Source of the DNA: Latrodectus hesperus | Taxonomy: Eukaryota > Arthropoda > Arachnida > Araneae > Theridiidae | Length of the DNA stretch: 64,000 bases | Assembly (NCBI GenBank): GCA_037975125.1 | Contig: CM075857.1 | Location: forward strand, 42,276,436-42,340,435 | Reading direction: 5' to 3' | Shown here: positions 48,368 to 57,839 of the stretch, in pieces | Layout of the letters: each line of letters starts with the position of its first letter | Numbering within the stretch: position 1 is the stretch's first letter | The notes under the pieces: model-generated | What the model saw: the letters and a program-made list of their open reading frames with translations, nothing else | The model's database searches: none | What the model was told of the DNA's origin: nothing | Program-made: the position numbers and the translations under genes

Positions 48368-49411
48368 ATGCCTCGTGTAAGAAGGAGAAATGCCTATCAG
48401 CACGTGTCTGACTTTGATCGAGGAAGGCATAACGGGATTGCGGTTTATCGTACCGCAATATTGCGAGTGCTCTGCTAACAGTTATGGGGTCGAGACCCCA
48501 TGACTGTTAGCAGAATATGGAATCGATGGTTTCAGGACAATCATACGGAACGTCATGCAGGATCTCAGCGACCCCTCATCACTAACAGCAGTGAAGACAG
48601 ACATCTTATCCGCATGGTCACAAGGGATCGTACAGCCACGTCACGAACCCTGAATCGAGAAATGGAGTCATTTGCAAGGCAAGTTTCTGCTCGAACAGTT
48701 CGACGACGTTTGCAGCAGCATGGATTGTCTGCACGGCGACCATGGCTTCGACTACCATTGACGCTGCGTCACAGACAGGAGCGCCTTCAATGGTGTGATC
48801 AGCGACGAACCTGGACGCGGGAATGACATCACGTCATCTTTACAGATGAATCTCGGTTCTGTATACAGGACCATGATGGCCGCATCCGTGTTTGGAGGCA
48901 TCGTGGAGAACGCGCATTGCCAGCTTGCATTGGACATCGCCATACTGGCCCATCTGCTGGAGTGATGGTATGGGGTGCTATTGGATACACGTCTCGATCA
49001 CCTCTTGTTCGCATTACCGGCACTTTGAACAGCAACCGTTACATTTCCGATGTGTTAAGGCCCGTGGCTCTGCCCTATCTTCGAAGCCTCCTTAATGCTT
49101 TGTTTCAACAGGATAATGCACGACCGCATGTTGCCCGTACTGTTTTGAACTTCCTTGATACAGAACAGGTTCGACTGTTACCCTGGCCAGCACATTCTCC
49201 TGATCTGTCACCAATTGAGAACGTGTGGTCAATGGTTGCCGAGCGATTGGCACGCCATCACTCACCATCCACTACTGTCGATGAACTGTGGCATAATGTT
49301 GAAGCTGCATGGACTGAGATCCCCGTAAATGCCATACAATCTCTGTTTGACTCCATGCTTAGGCGGATAAATGCTGTTATTGCAGCCAGAGGTGGCTGCT
49401 CTGGGTACTGA
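48368..49411 (+). pseudogene. Tc1 transposase, two in-frame stop codons
   Basis: One frame runs from MPRVRRRNAYQHVSDFDRGR to AARGGCSGY and a stop. It contains a helix-turn-helix region (GRDPMTVSRIWNRW) and a DD34E catalytic core: D in IFTDESRF, D in FQQDNARPH, and E in SPDLSPIENVW, 34 residues after the second D. The frame is never shifted but is interrupted by TAA at 48476-48478 and TGA at 48824-48826. The first stop lies inside a 42-bp inverted duplication; the second stands where Tc1 relatives usually have tryptophan. The protein is therefore not produced from this copy. Confidence 0.92.
48472..48513. repeat. 42-bp near-perfect palindrome in the Tc1 transposase
   Basis: The 20-base left arm (48472-48491) and right arm (48494-48513) are reverse complements with one mismatch, around a central GA. 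The right arm encodes the conserved RDPMTVS stretch; the left arm replaces normal coding sequence and carries the TAA stop. Confidence 0.95.
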
Positions 49412-50380
49412 TTTCTCAAGATCTATACATCCTAATTTCCTGTAAATCTAATCACTTGTTCTTTCCACTATAATGTATGTGTCCAATAAATATCGTTTTA
49501 TTAATTTGCATTCTTTCTTGGTGTAGCAATTTTAATGGGCAGTAGTGTATTTGAAAGAGAATGCTACCTCATTGGACACTTTAAAAAATAGACTGACTCA
49601 TGTTTGATATTTCATGTGTTTAAATCGCATGTTCAACTTGTGATGCTGATTTAATAGATTTTGTTGATTCTCTGGTCTTTTGTTTAAAGTTTCTTGTATT
49701 CGATTCCATCCTCTCATAGATGATGATAGTAATTTGGAATCCTTTTAAAATCTTAGCTTCAAGTCTATTTGAATCTCATCTGTAAAATGTGATCCTAAAT
49801 AAAAAGTTCTTATATTTAAAAAATATGCATAAAAAATCAAATATTGTTCATTAACATTTTCTTATTATTTTTTAACTCGTTTGAATGTATTTACTATATT
49901 TTTATGTATATACTTTATTTTAACTTATATTTATAATTTTCGCAGAATTAAAACCATAAAATTGTTTTGAACTCTCTAGGAATAAGACAAAAAAATGTTT
50001 GAACATTTTTTTAGATGTGAGAATTTTAATGCATTTTGAATATACTGTATAGTGTTGCGCAGTTTTCTATTTTGAAAATAAACTAACCACGATCCTTTTA
50101 CATGCATGACTGTAACAACTCTACAGCTCATTTTAATATCACAACAATATGTTAATTCTATTTACATTTATTACTGTATTTAAATTTCCTAACTAAGATT
50201 TTTATGGTAATCGTTTGCAGTATATAAACTATATTGACTTAATAAATTAACAATTATTTCTGAATGAAAAACTATTTCGCAACTTTTTTAATCAAAAAGA
50301 AGTCTAATATTTTGTTATGAATCAGAAATCCATTCCATTTGAATTATATGCATATTTATTTTAACGATAAGTGCTAAAAA

Positions 50381-51139
50381 TATGGGGTGTCTATAAAATA
50401 TTGGGTATATTTTGATGTTTAAATAATTCATAAAATAATGAATCTATAAATAAACTTCTAACATTTATTCATAGAATAACACCTATTTTCATATATAGTA
50501 AACGCTGACATAAGAATTTTTTTTCCATTTGTAAACATCGTCTATCTGAGTTATTGATTTATGACTTTCGCGTTTTTTAGTAAATATCAACTGTGCGCGT
50601 TATTAACTATACATTTTAGTTAAGATTAAAATGCAATGCTATGTGTATTTTGTGTTCTTTCGCCTTTTTATTCTATGTATGTATTGTTTTATTCGATCGG
50701 AAATCGAGAAGATTAACAACACCCGTTGGGATAGCATCGTTCGTAGTTCTTAGAATGATCATTTTCCAGAAACATACATTGAGTAAAGTGGCCTAATTCC
50801 TTGTACACCCAGACCATGTGATATAACGTCACTAGATTTTTTTCCTTTGGTGATTCATAAAGGCCGTGGTTTACAAGTGAAAAGTGTCGAATGTGTTGAT
50901 CTAAATTCCAGGATATAAGCCACAACAGCCTTTGGGTGCCGACATGCTTGTCCACAGTTGGAGCGAATTTGATTACCGTCTTGATATTTTCCAAACGGCA
51001 AACTGCTTATTTGTGAAAATCCATTGATAACCGCCGTATAACTTTTTGAATCTGTCTGACTATTTATGTTATCAATTTAAATTTATCTTCATTACATCTC
51101 AACATCAAAATGTACATAACATTTTAGAGACACCGTGTA
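50381..51139. mobile_element. Nonautonomous TIR element (mariner-like ends)
   Basis: Left arm GGTGTCTATAAAATATTGGG and, in reverse complement at the right, GGTGTCTCTAAAATGTTATG belong to about 39-bp inverted repeats that both continue into ATTTTGATGTT. The terminal bases at both ends are compatible with a TA target. A 93-codon minus-strand frame lies inside (50713-50994) but matches nothing I recognise, so I do not call it a gene. Confidence 0.7.
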
Positions 51140-51239
51140 TATTTTCTCTAATATGCGATATATGAAATCATCATATCAAAGCTTGTGAAATAAAGGTATT
51201 ATTTGGTCTGCTTGTCGTTCAACGGTTTTTTGTGTTCTC

Positions 51240-51389
51240 TCTCAGCAAAGCTAATTAAACAAGAATCTATTGTTAGTCTGAACCACAACAAACATCCAAG
51301 CTCGAAGTGGGAATCGAATTCATGAGTAGTGAAACCGGGAGCCATTCGGCTGAACGTTGGCTTAGGATACAGAGAAAACCTCTTAAGTA
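51240..51389 (-). repeat. Probable tRNA-derived SINE fragment
   Basis: Read on the minus strand, CCGAATGGCTCCCGG is followed by a B-box-like ATTCGATTCCCAC and TTGGATGTTTGTTGTGG, a layout similar to the SINE at 59.0 kb. The Gypsy element inserted immediately next to it. Confidence 0.4.
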
Positions 51390-51929
51390 TGTTGTCGCCA
51401 GATACATGTGAATGTACAGCGCCAACGCAATTTAAACCAAGTTCCTCCATTATTACTGCAAAATGATTATTTAACACTGTTCTTCGGAAATAATGTAATT
51501 AAAATTTAAGACACGAATCTCAGGATACAATATTACAGCACAGTTTTATTTTTCTATATTATATTACACACAATTTTTTACATTCGAATGCAACTAACTA
51601 ACTTGACAACGAAAATTGTTACAAAACTAACTTGTTGCCAAACTCATTATTCAAAGAAAATACATTTCCAGCAACAGTTAAAATAACTTGTTTTTTTCAT
51701 TTTACATGCACAAAAAATAATTTAATAAATTACACATTAATTTTATCTTTAAAATTTACATGAAGATTTATTCCTTATTTTAATTAATATTTTAGCACTT
51801 TGTTTAATTTACTTCATTGCAAAAATAATATTTTGCTAATGATATGATATCGATTATTTCTTCAAAAGAAAACTTGACTTGTAAAGCCATCTAGTGGTCA
51901 ATTTACGATCTAGAAACTGTGTACTTACA
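51390..51929 (-). repeat. 3' LTR of the Gypsy element
   Basis: 540 bp beginning TGTTGTCGCCAGATACATG and ending GTGTACTTACA in plus orientation. On the coding strand it is the downstream LTR. It differs from the other LTR only by one additional T near 51570. Confidence 0.97.
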
Positions 51930-51942
51930 TTACTCCCTCACC
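51930..51942 (-). other. Polypurine tract of the Gypsy element
   Basis: On the coding strand GGTGAGGGAGTAA abuts the 3' LTR, the expected place and composition for the plus-strand primer. Confidence 0.75.
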
Positions 51943-52054
51943 AGTAACTAAGTTACGATACAAAGAACCATGGTGAAATATGTAATTTTTAAAATAAAAA
52001 TAAGATTTTTTTTTTTTTTTTTTTTTAAGGAAAAGGTATAAACACATAAAATTT

Positions 52055-55000
52055 TTAATCTTTAAACCTTACTGGTTGTTTTATTTTTCGACCACACCTG
52101 GAAGTTGTTTGATTATTAATTGGAAGGTGTGGATTTCTGTGATCTGAATTCTTATTTGTTTCTTTAGCTGTTGCTTGCTCGTTAACTTTGTCCATGACCA
52201 ACAAATAGGCAGGTTTTAGACGGTCAATTGATATGTTCACATTTTTCTCTTTCATTGACAATGTGAAAAATTTTTCAAAACGTTCAACTACCTTATATGG
52301 TCCTTGATAAGGTGGTTCAAGGGCCTTTTTCACTCTGTCTATTCTGACAAAAACATGAGAACAAGACCTTAGATCTTTATGTACAAATATTCTTTGCTGC
52401 TTTAAACTACCTGATAGTACTGGTTTCAGATGTTCCATGACCTTCTGTAACTGTGAGACAAAGGTTTCTTGGTCCATTTTGATGGTAGGTGGGTCGAAGA
52501 ATTCTCCTGGTAACTTGATGTTTGAACCATACACCATTTGTGCAATTGAGTGGTTTGTGTCTGGTCTAATGGCAGCTCTCAAACCAAGTAGTACTGTAGG
52601 TAGGGATTCAGTCCACCTTATGTTGTTATGTGCTTTTATAGCACCTTTCAAGATCCTATGTTGTCTCTCTATTTTTCCGTTACACTGAGGGTGATATGAG
52701 GTAGTATGCGATACTTTAGCACCACATATAGCAGCAAGGCATCTGAATAATTGGGATTCAAATTGTCTTCCTCTATCTGTTATAATTTGAGCAGGGACAC
52801 CAAACCTGCTAATCCAGTTGTTGTAGAAAGCCCTACTAACTATTTCAGCTCTTATGTCAGGTAAAGGAATAGCTTCTATCCAGGAAGAATACCGATCAAT
52901 GCAAGTTAGGCAGTATTCCATGCCTTCCGAAGGTGGTAGTGGGCCAATCAAATCTATATGTACTACACTAAATCTTGAATCTGGAACTTGGTATTCTCCA
53001 AATTTTGACTTGGTGTGTCTGGTTGTCTTCACTTTTTGGCAACTGATGCATCCTCTAGCCCACTCTCGAACTTCCTTATTGATTCCAGGCCAAACAAACC
53101 TAGCAGTTATCTGCTTAACAGTTGATTTGATGCCAGGATGTGACAGGTTGTGAATCTGATTAAAAACTTTTTTCCTGAAGTTGAGAGGAATATATGGTCG
53201 AATTTTGCTTTGAGATATATCACACCACAATGTTTTTCCAGATTCAGTGGTGTACGGTTTGAACTTGAGTGATGTGTCACTGGAGCATAACTCTTTAAAC
53301 TCTGGATCAGTGCTTTGCTCTTGGGCTATTACCTCATAATCAATCACAGATACTTCTTCAATCCTTGATAGAGCATCGGCTACAACATTATCGGCTCCAC
53401 TGATGTGTTCTATGTCTGTCGTGAATTGTGAAATATACTGGAGCTGACGTAATTGGCGTGGAGATGCCTTCTCATTTTTTTGCTTAAAAGCAAATTTTAG
53501 TGGTTTGTGGTCTGTGAGGATGCTAAATTCTCTCCCTTCTAACATATGCTTAAAGTGTTTTATTGACAGATATATACCTAATAGTTCTCGATCATAGGTA
53601 CTATAAGATCTTTGAGCGGCATTCAATTTCTTTGAATAAAAAGCTATTGGCTTCCAACTGCCTTCTTCTAATTGTTGCAATACAGATCCTATAGCCCAAT
53701 CAGAGGCATCTGTACACAATGATAATGGGAGTCCAGGTTTTGGAAAACATAATAAAGCAGCATTTGCCAAATCTGTTTTACACTTTTCAAATTGTTGTAC
53801 CGCTTCATCAGTCCAGGGAACCTGTCGTCGATCTTTTTTCTTGGCACCCTTTAACAGCTCATGTAGTAGCGCTTGAGTTTGTGCAGCATTTTTAAGATAT
53901 CTTCGATAAAAATTTAACATCCCAAGGAATGTGCGAAGCTCATGCAAGGTTGCTGGCAACTTATAATCTAAAATTACTTGGACCTTTGCCGGAAGAGGAC
54001 GAGATCCTTTAGAAGTAATGAGGTGTCCCAAGAATTCAATTTGGTCAACCCCCATTACTGATTTTGCTACATTTATATGTAATCCATATTTATTAAGTCT
54101 TTCAAACACAAGATTCAAGTGCTCTTTATGTTGTTCTACTGAAGATGATGCAACAAGTACGTCATCTATATATGGAAATAAAAAATCTAATCCATGAAAA
54201 ACCTCATTAATAAATCGTTGGAATGTGGCGGGAGCATTACGAAGACCAAAACTCATTACATTGAACTCGAACAAGCCAAATGGTGTGATAATGGCTGTTT
54301 TCTGTTTATCTTCCTCAGCAATTGGTATTTGGTAGTATGCTTTCGTAAGATCAAGTTTTGAGAAAATTACTTTATCTTTTAAAATTAGTTGAAAATCTTC
54401 GATTCGAGGGATGGGATACCTATCTGGTATCGTTCGTTCATTTAATCTCCTATAATCACCACATGCACGGACGGTACCATCTTTTTTTGCTACGAGGTGC
54501 AAAGGACTTGCCCACTGGGATTTAGATGGACGAATAATGTTATGATCCAACATATATTGAAATTCTTGTTTAGCTAATGACAATTTTTCTGGGTTTAATT
54601 GCCGTGCTCGTGAATGCACTGGTTGTCCTTTGGTAGTAATGTAATGCTTGACATCGTGTTTGGTATAAGTGTTTAAGACATGAGGTTTAGTAATGTCTGG
54701 GTACAATTTAAGTAGTTCACTAAATTGTGATGTATTATTTAATGTACTGATACACAATGCATCAGTAACAGTCATAAGTTCACTTCTTATGGACAGTTTT
54801 GTGACATCATCAATTAATTTTTTGTTGTGAATATCAATTAATAACTGAAAATGATTTAGAAAATCGGCGCCTATAATGCCTTTGCTCACCTTTGCAACAA
54901 CAAATGGCCACTGGAAAGCACGCCTGAGACCAAAATCTAAAGTCATGGTTTTCACACCATATGTTGGTATTTCTGTTCCATTTGCTGCATATAAAACATA

Positions 55001-55204
55001 CGAACTGGGAGTAGATGTTTTTGCAGTTGCCGGAATTAATGAGAGATCTGCACCACTGTCAATAAGGAAACGCAGTCCAGTCGTTCTATCTTTAACAAAT
55101 AAACGAAATTTGCGGCGAACTTCTTGGGAAGCAGCAGGTCTTGCCGCAGAATCTACTGCTTCTCTATGTTTTCCGCATCCTTCCAGCTGCATGGTTGTTT
55201 GCAC
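52055..55204 (-). CDS. pol: Gypsy pol polyprotein (protease, RT, RNase H, integrase), 1049 codons
   Basis: Domains in order: an aspartic protease with DSGADLSLIP (about residues 48-58); reverse transcriptase with YIDDVLVAS (about 343-351); RNase H starting LCTDASDWAIG (about 495); an HHCC zinc finger with HNLSHPG and CISCQKV; and an integrase core with D in VVHIDLIGPL, D in ITDRGRQFES and E in CNGKIERQHR. A GPY/F-type module PPYQGPYKVVE follows; no chromodomain is seen. The frame is uninterrupted. It overlaps gag by 52 bases in the -1 frame, so pol is probably made by frameshifting and the ATG at 55204 is not necessarily a true start. Confidence 0.96.
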   Translation of the reverse strand: MQTTMQLEGCGKHREAVDSAARPAASQEVRRKFRLFVKDRTTGLRFLIDSGADLSLIPATAKTSTPSSYVLYAANGTEIPTYGVKTMTLDFGLRRAFQWPFVVAKVSKGIIGADFLNHFQLLIDIHNKKLIDDVTKLSIRSELMTVTDALCISTLNNTSQFSELLKLYPDITKPHVLNTYTKHDVKHYITTKGQPVHSRARQLNPEKLSLAKQEFQYMLDHNIIRPSKSQWASPLHLVAKKDGTVRACGDYRRLNERTIPDRYPIPRIEDFQLILKDKVIFSKLDLTKAYYQIPIAEEDKQKTAIITPFGLFEFNVMSFGLRNAPATFQRFINEVFHGLDFLFPYIDDVLVASSSVEQHKEHLNLVFERLNKYGLHINVAKSVMGVDQIEFLGHLITSKGSRPLPAKVQVILDYKLPATLHELRTFLGMLNFYRRYLKNAAQTQALLHELLKGAKKKDRRQVPWTDEAVQQFEKCKTDLANAALLCFPKPGLPLSLCTDASDWAIGSVLQQLEEGSWKPIAFYSKKLNAAQRSYSTYDRELLGIYLSIKHFKHMLEGREFSILTDHKPLKFAFKQKNEKASPRQLRQLQYISQFTTDIEHISGADNVVADALSRIEEVSVIDYEVIAQEQSTDPEFKELCSSDTSLKFKPYTTESGKTLWCDISQSKIRPYIPLNFRKKVFNQIHNLSHPGIKSTVKQITARFVWPGINKEVREWARGCISCQKVKTTRHTKSKFGEYQVPDSRFSVVHIDLIGPLPPSEGMEYCLTCIDRYSSWIEAIPLPDIRAEIVSRAFYNNWISRFGVPAQIITDRGRQFESQLFRCLAAICGAKVSHTTSYHPQCNGKIERQHRILKGAIKAHNNIRWTESLPTVLLGLRAAIRPDTNHSIAQMVYGSNIKLPGEFFDPPTIKMDQETFVSQLQKVMEHLKPVLSGSLKQQRIFVHKDLRSCSHVFVRIDRVKKALEPPYQGPYKVVERFEKFFTLSMKEKNVNISIDRLKPAYLLVMDKVNEQATAKETNKNSDHRNPHLPINNQTTSRCGRKIKQPVRFKD

Positions 55205-55992
55205 TTATCTGGGAAACATTTTCTTCCAAATTTAAAATGAAAGAAGCAGTATTTACCTTTGGGGTCAAACCGCCTTCGTGATTTACTTCGGCTTCTATTT
55301 TTATAGTGCCCAGGACTCTGAGCTCGTGACCGTGATATCCTTGTACTCATACTTGCTATTTGCTGTTCAATAGCACATATCTTTTTTAGCAACTCATCTA
55401 CAGGAGGGTTTGCTTGACTTGCACTAGCTAATTCCACCCGTGGATTCAGTTCCAGAATTTTGTCCGCCATTGTGGCTAATTTTTCTAACTCTTCATCACT
55501 CACAATCAACACATGCTTAATACAATCTGGCATTTTTTCTAGCCACAATGTTCGAAGGACTTTGTCGGAAATTTCATTTGATTCACCTAAAGCCCGCATT
55601 TTTCTTAGAAGCTGGGTTGGCTTCATGTCTCCTAACTCCAGTCCAGTGAGTAATTTTTTCATTTTTAGGCTTTCACTCTCTTTAAATGTCTGCAACAGTC
55701 TGTTCTTTGCAGTTGAATATTTATTTGTGCTAGTGTCCTTAATGATATCCCAGATATTTTCCATGTATCTAGGTTCTAACTGTGCAACTAAATAGTTAAA
55801 TTTTGTTTCCTCGCTTGTGATTCCACTGATAGTAAATTGTGCTTCTACTTGATAAAACCACATTTCAGGCTTGTCTATCCAGAATGGTGGAATCTTAACA
55901 CTGACTTTGTTAGCTTCAAATGTGTTTTTGTCTTCACTATCAGTCATTATGACAATATTATTTACTCCACAGAAATAATGCAGAAAGAACAC
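55153..55992 (-). CDS. gag: Gypsy gag polyprotein (279 codons; likely start at 55947)
   Basis: Capsid-like protein with PPFWIDKPEMWFYQVEAQFT near the N-terminus and YLVAQLEPRYMENIWDI, a pattern of retrotransposon gag in arthropods. The C-terminus is basic (SRSRAQ, RSRSKSRRR), followed by a variant zinc-knuckle-like CFFHFKFGRKC and CKQPCSW rather than a classical CCHC. The ATG at 55947 (MTDSEDKNTF) suits a gag start better than the upstream one. It packages the element RNA. Confidence 0.93.
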   Translation of the reverse strand: MFFLHYFCGVNNIVIMTDSEDKNTFEANKVSVKIPPFWIDKPEMWFYQVEAQFTISGITSEETKFNYLVAQLEPRYMENIWDIIKDTSTNKYSTAKNRLLQTFKESESLKMKKLLTGLELGDMKPTQLLRKMRALGESNEISDKVLRTLWLEKMPDCIKHVLIVSDEELEKLATMADKILELNPRVELASASQANPPVDELLKKICAIEQQIASMSTRISRSRAQSPGHYKNRSRSKSRRRFDPKGKYCFFHFKFGRKCFPDKCKQPCSWKDAENIEKQ

Positions 55993-56010
55993 GATTTAAT
56001 AACGAAATGT

Positions 56011-56021
56011 CCGGGTCACCA
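56011..56021 (-). other. Primer-binding site of the Gypsy element
   Basis: On the coding strand TGGTGACCCGG starts two bases after the 5' LTR. A leading TGG is complementary to a tRNA CCA end. I do not assign the tRNA. Confidence 0.75.
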
Positions 56022-56023
56022 GT

Positions 56024-56562
56024 TGTTGTCGCCAGATACATGTGAATGTACAGCGCCAACGCAATTTAAACCAAGTTCCTCCATTATTACTGCAAAATGA
56101 TTATTTAACACTGTTCTTCGGAAATAATGTAATTAAAATTTAAGACACGAATCTCAGGATACAATATTACAGCACAGTTTTATTTTTCTATATTATATTA
56201 CACACAATTTTTACATTCGAATGCAACTAACTAACTTGACAACGAAAATTGTTACAAAACTAACTTGTTGCCAAACTCATTATTCAAAGAAAATACATTT
56301 CCAGCAACAGTTAAAATAACTTGTTTTTTTCATTTTACATGCACAAAAAATAATTTAATAAATTACACATTAATTTTATCTTTAAAATTTACATGAAGAT
56401 TTATTCCTTATTTTAATTAATATTTTAGCACTTTGTTTAATTTACTTCATTGCAAAAATAATATTTTGCTAATGATATGATATCGATTATTTCTTCAAAA
56501 GAAAACTTGACTTGTAAAGCCATCTAGTGGTCAATTTACGATCTAGAAACTGTGTACTTACA
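56024..56562 (-). repeat. 5' LTR of the Gypsy element
   Basis: 539 bp, TG...CA ends, near-identical to the LTR at 51390-51929. It should carry the promoter for the minus-strand transcript. Confidence 0.97.
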
Positions 56563-56579
56563 AGTATTTCGCTTCAGAT

Positions 56580-56796
56580 GCCATATAATCCAACATGTCA
56601 AATTCTGAGTTTGGCGATTTTTTTTGGTGGATTTTCTTAAGTACCTGGCAACCTGATCTTTATTACGTCATAAAGATAAAAACCTATAAGACTTATGCAG
56701 AAAATTTTATTTTGGCAACCTTACTATTTACGTCATCTTGGCTATGTTTTTTCATTGGCATAAAAATTCAGAATTTGGCAGGCTGGATTATATGGC
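56580..56796. mobile_element. 217-bp MITE with about 30-bp terminal inverted repeats
   Basis: Both ends read GCCATATAATCCA inward and continue with a matched CAAATTCTGA; the arms are 56580-56609 and 56767-56796, with four mismatches. Inside, GGCAACCT followed by TTTACGTCAT-like sequence occurs twice as a direct repeat. There is no coding capacity and no clear target duplication. It begins 17 bases beyond the Gypsy element. Confidence 0.85.
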
Positions 56797-57364
56797 TTTT
56801 GCGCCAGTATTTCTACTGATTACTGATTTAATCGCAAGTTTCATCGCCTCAAATGATTTCTTAATAGGCGTAGTCGTTCTTACAGATTTTAGTGACACAT
56901 TTTTAAGTTGAAAGTTTGTAAATTACCGTATATGTTTACTGTTCTACCTCTATTTCTTAAATACCAATATGTTAAGCCAAGGTAAATGGAAATACCTTTT
57001 AAGAGAACGATTACATTAAATAACCATTTGATCTCAAATAATAATAATTGATAATCATCGATAGATATTTGTTTCATCAAATATTTTCTAAAGTTATATA
57101 ATGCAAATACAAAGCAATAACTATGGAAATTAAAAAAATTTTTTTATAGAGTTATGCTCTAATTAAATGAAAAATTTCATGCTTTTACATTTCTCCTGCC
57201 AAGATGATAATGTCGTCAAATAATATTACCAAGTGACTCAAAATATCACAAACTGCCGCTTTTGCCATTATCATTTTTAATTTTTTACCTTTTATACAAA
57301 CAATTTAAATAATGAAAAATATTCATTACTCATGATAAAGAAGAAAAGAGAAAAAATAGCTAAC

Positions 57365-57476
57365 AATGTAATCTTCTTCGATGAAATAGTCTTTTTCTTC
57401 TTTCTTATCCCCTGGTCTGAATCGGACCAGGTCCATGACATCCTTCGCCTTCAAGGAATCGAGGACAGCTCCAGAG
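57365..57476 (-). CDS. Possible internal exon of an unidentified gene
   Basis: Minus-strand acceptor TTATACAG, then an open segment reading SGAVLDSLKAKDVMDLVRFR and PGDKKEEKDYFIEEDYI, ending at GTTAGC, a plausible donor. Its charged composition and GC-rich codons (GTC, CTG, GGG) differ strongly from the AT-rich surroundings. I do not recognise the protein and found no partner exons nearby; it could also be a transposon-borne or retrocopied fragment. Confidence 0.3.
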
Positions 57477-57773
57477 CTGTATAAAAGTTCACGCTTTGAA
57501 AAGCCAATGTTGTTCAGTATGCAGTTCGATGAAATAGTACCAAGTGTAAATAATGCCACCTATCTTGGAATAGTAATTGGTAGCATTCAACTGAAAAAAA
57601 GCAACCAAGTATTTTACAAACTTGGCCTCTTGAACACAGGCCTCTTGGAAGATGGTTCAAAATTAAATCTCAACATGGAAAAAGTTACTGATCAGAAAAA
57701 TACTTATAGCTCCCCAGTTCGAGCAAATATTAGTCAAAATGAGAGGAAAAGACATTAATTGTCAAAATAAGCG

Positions 57774-57835
57774 TTTTATCGTACGATAAAAGTCGTTTAG
57801 TGTGAAAGAGGCCTAACAGTTTCAAAACTTTGAAC
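57774..57835. repeat. Perfect 18-bp palindrome beside a transposon-end-like motif
   Basis: TTTTATCGTACGATAAAA (57774-57791) is a perfect palindrome followed by GTCGTTTAGTGTGAAAGAGG. The combination resembles the terminus of a DNA transposon read outward, but I could not find the opposite end. Confidence 0.5.
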
Positions 57836-57839
57836 CATT

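Larger units (their letters stand above)
48147..49549 (+). mobile_element. Tc1-type DNA transposon, near-complete
   Basis: The ends share CCATTAAAATTGCTACACCA within about 28-bp inverted terminal repeats (48149-48178 and 49518-49547), flanked by TA on both sides (48147-48148, 49548-49549). The GC content is visibly higher than the surroundings, which marks recent arrival by transposition. Confidence 0.93.
51390..56562 (-). mobile_element. Complete Ty3/Gypsy LTR retrotransposon
   Basis: Two LTRs of 540 and 539 bp bound gag and pol in the order protease, RT, RNase H, integrase, which defines Ty3/Gypsy. The flanking 4-bp duplication AGTA lies at 51386-51389 and 56563-56566. The LTRs differ by one T in a homopolymer, so the insertion is very young. 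Primer-binding and polypurine sites are in place and both frames are open, so this copy could be autonomous. Confidence 0.97.

Noticed and set aside
52437..53153. Plus-strand open frames inside the Gypsy pol region
   Set aside because: Antisense shadows of the intact minus-strand polyprotein.
54876..55795. Plus-strand frames of 111-119 codons over gag and protease
   Set aside because: Antisense to recognisable gag and protease sequence; no motifs of their own.
57435..57758. 107-codon plus-strand frame
   Set aside because: Overlaps the more exon-like minus-strand segment and shows no domain or codon pattern of its own.
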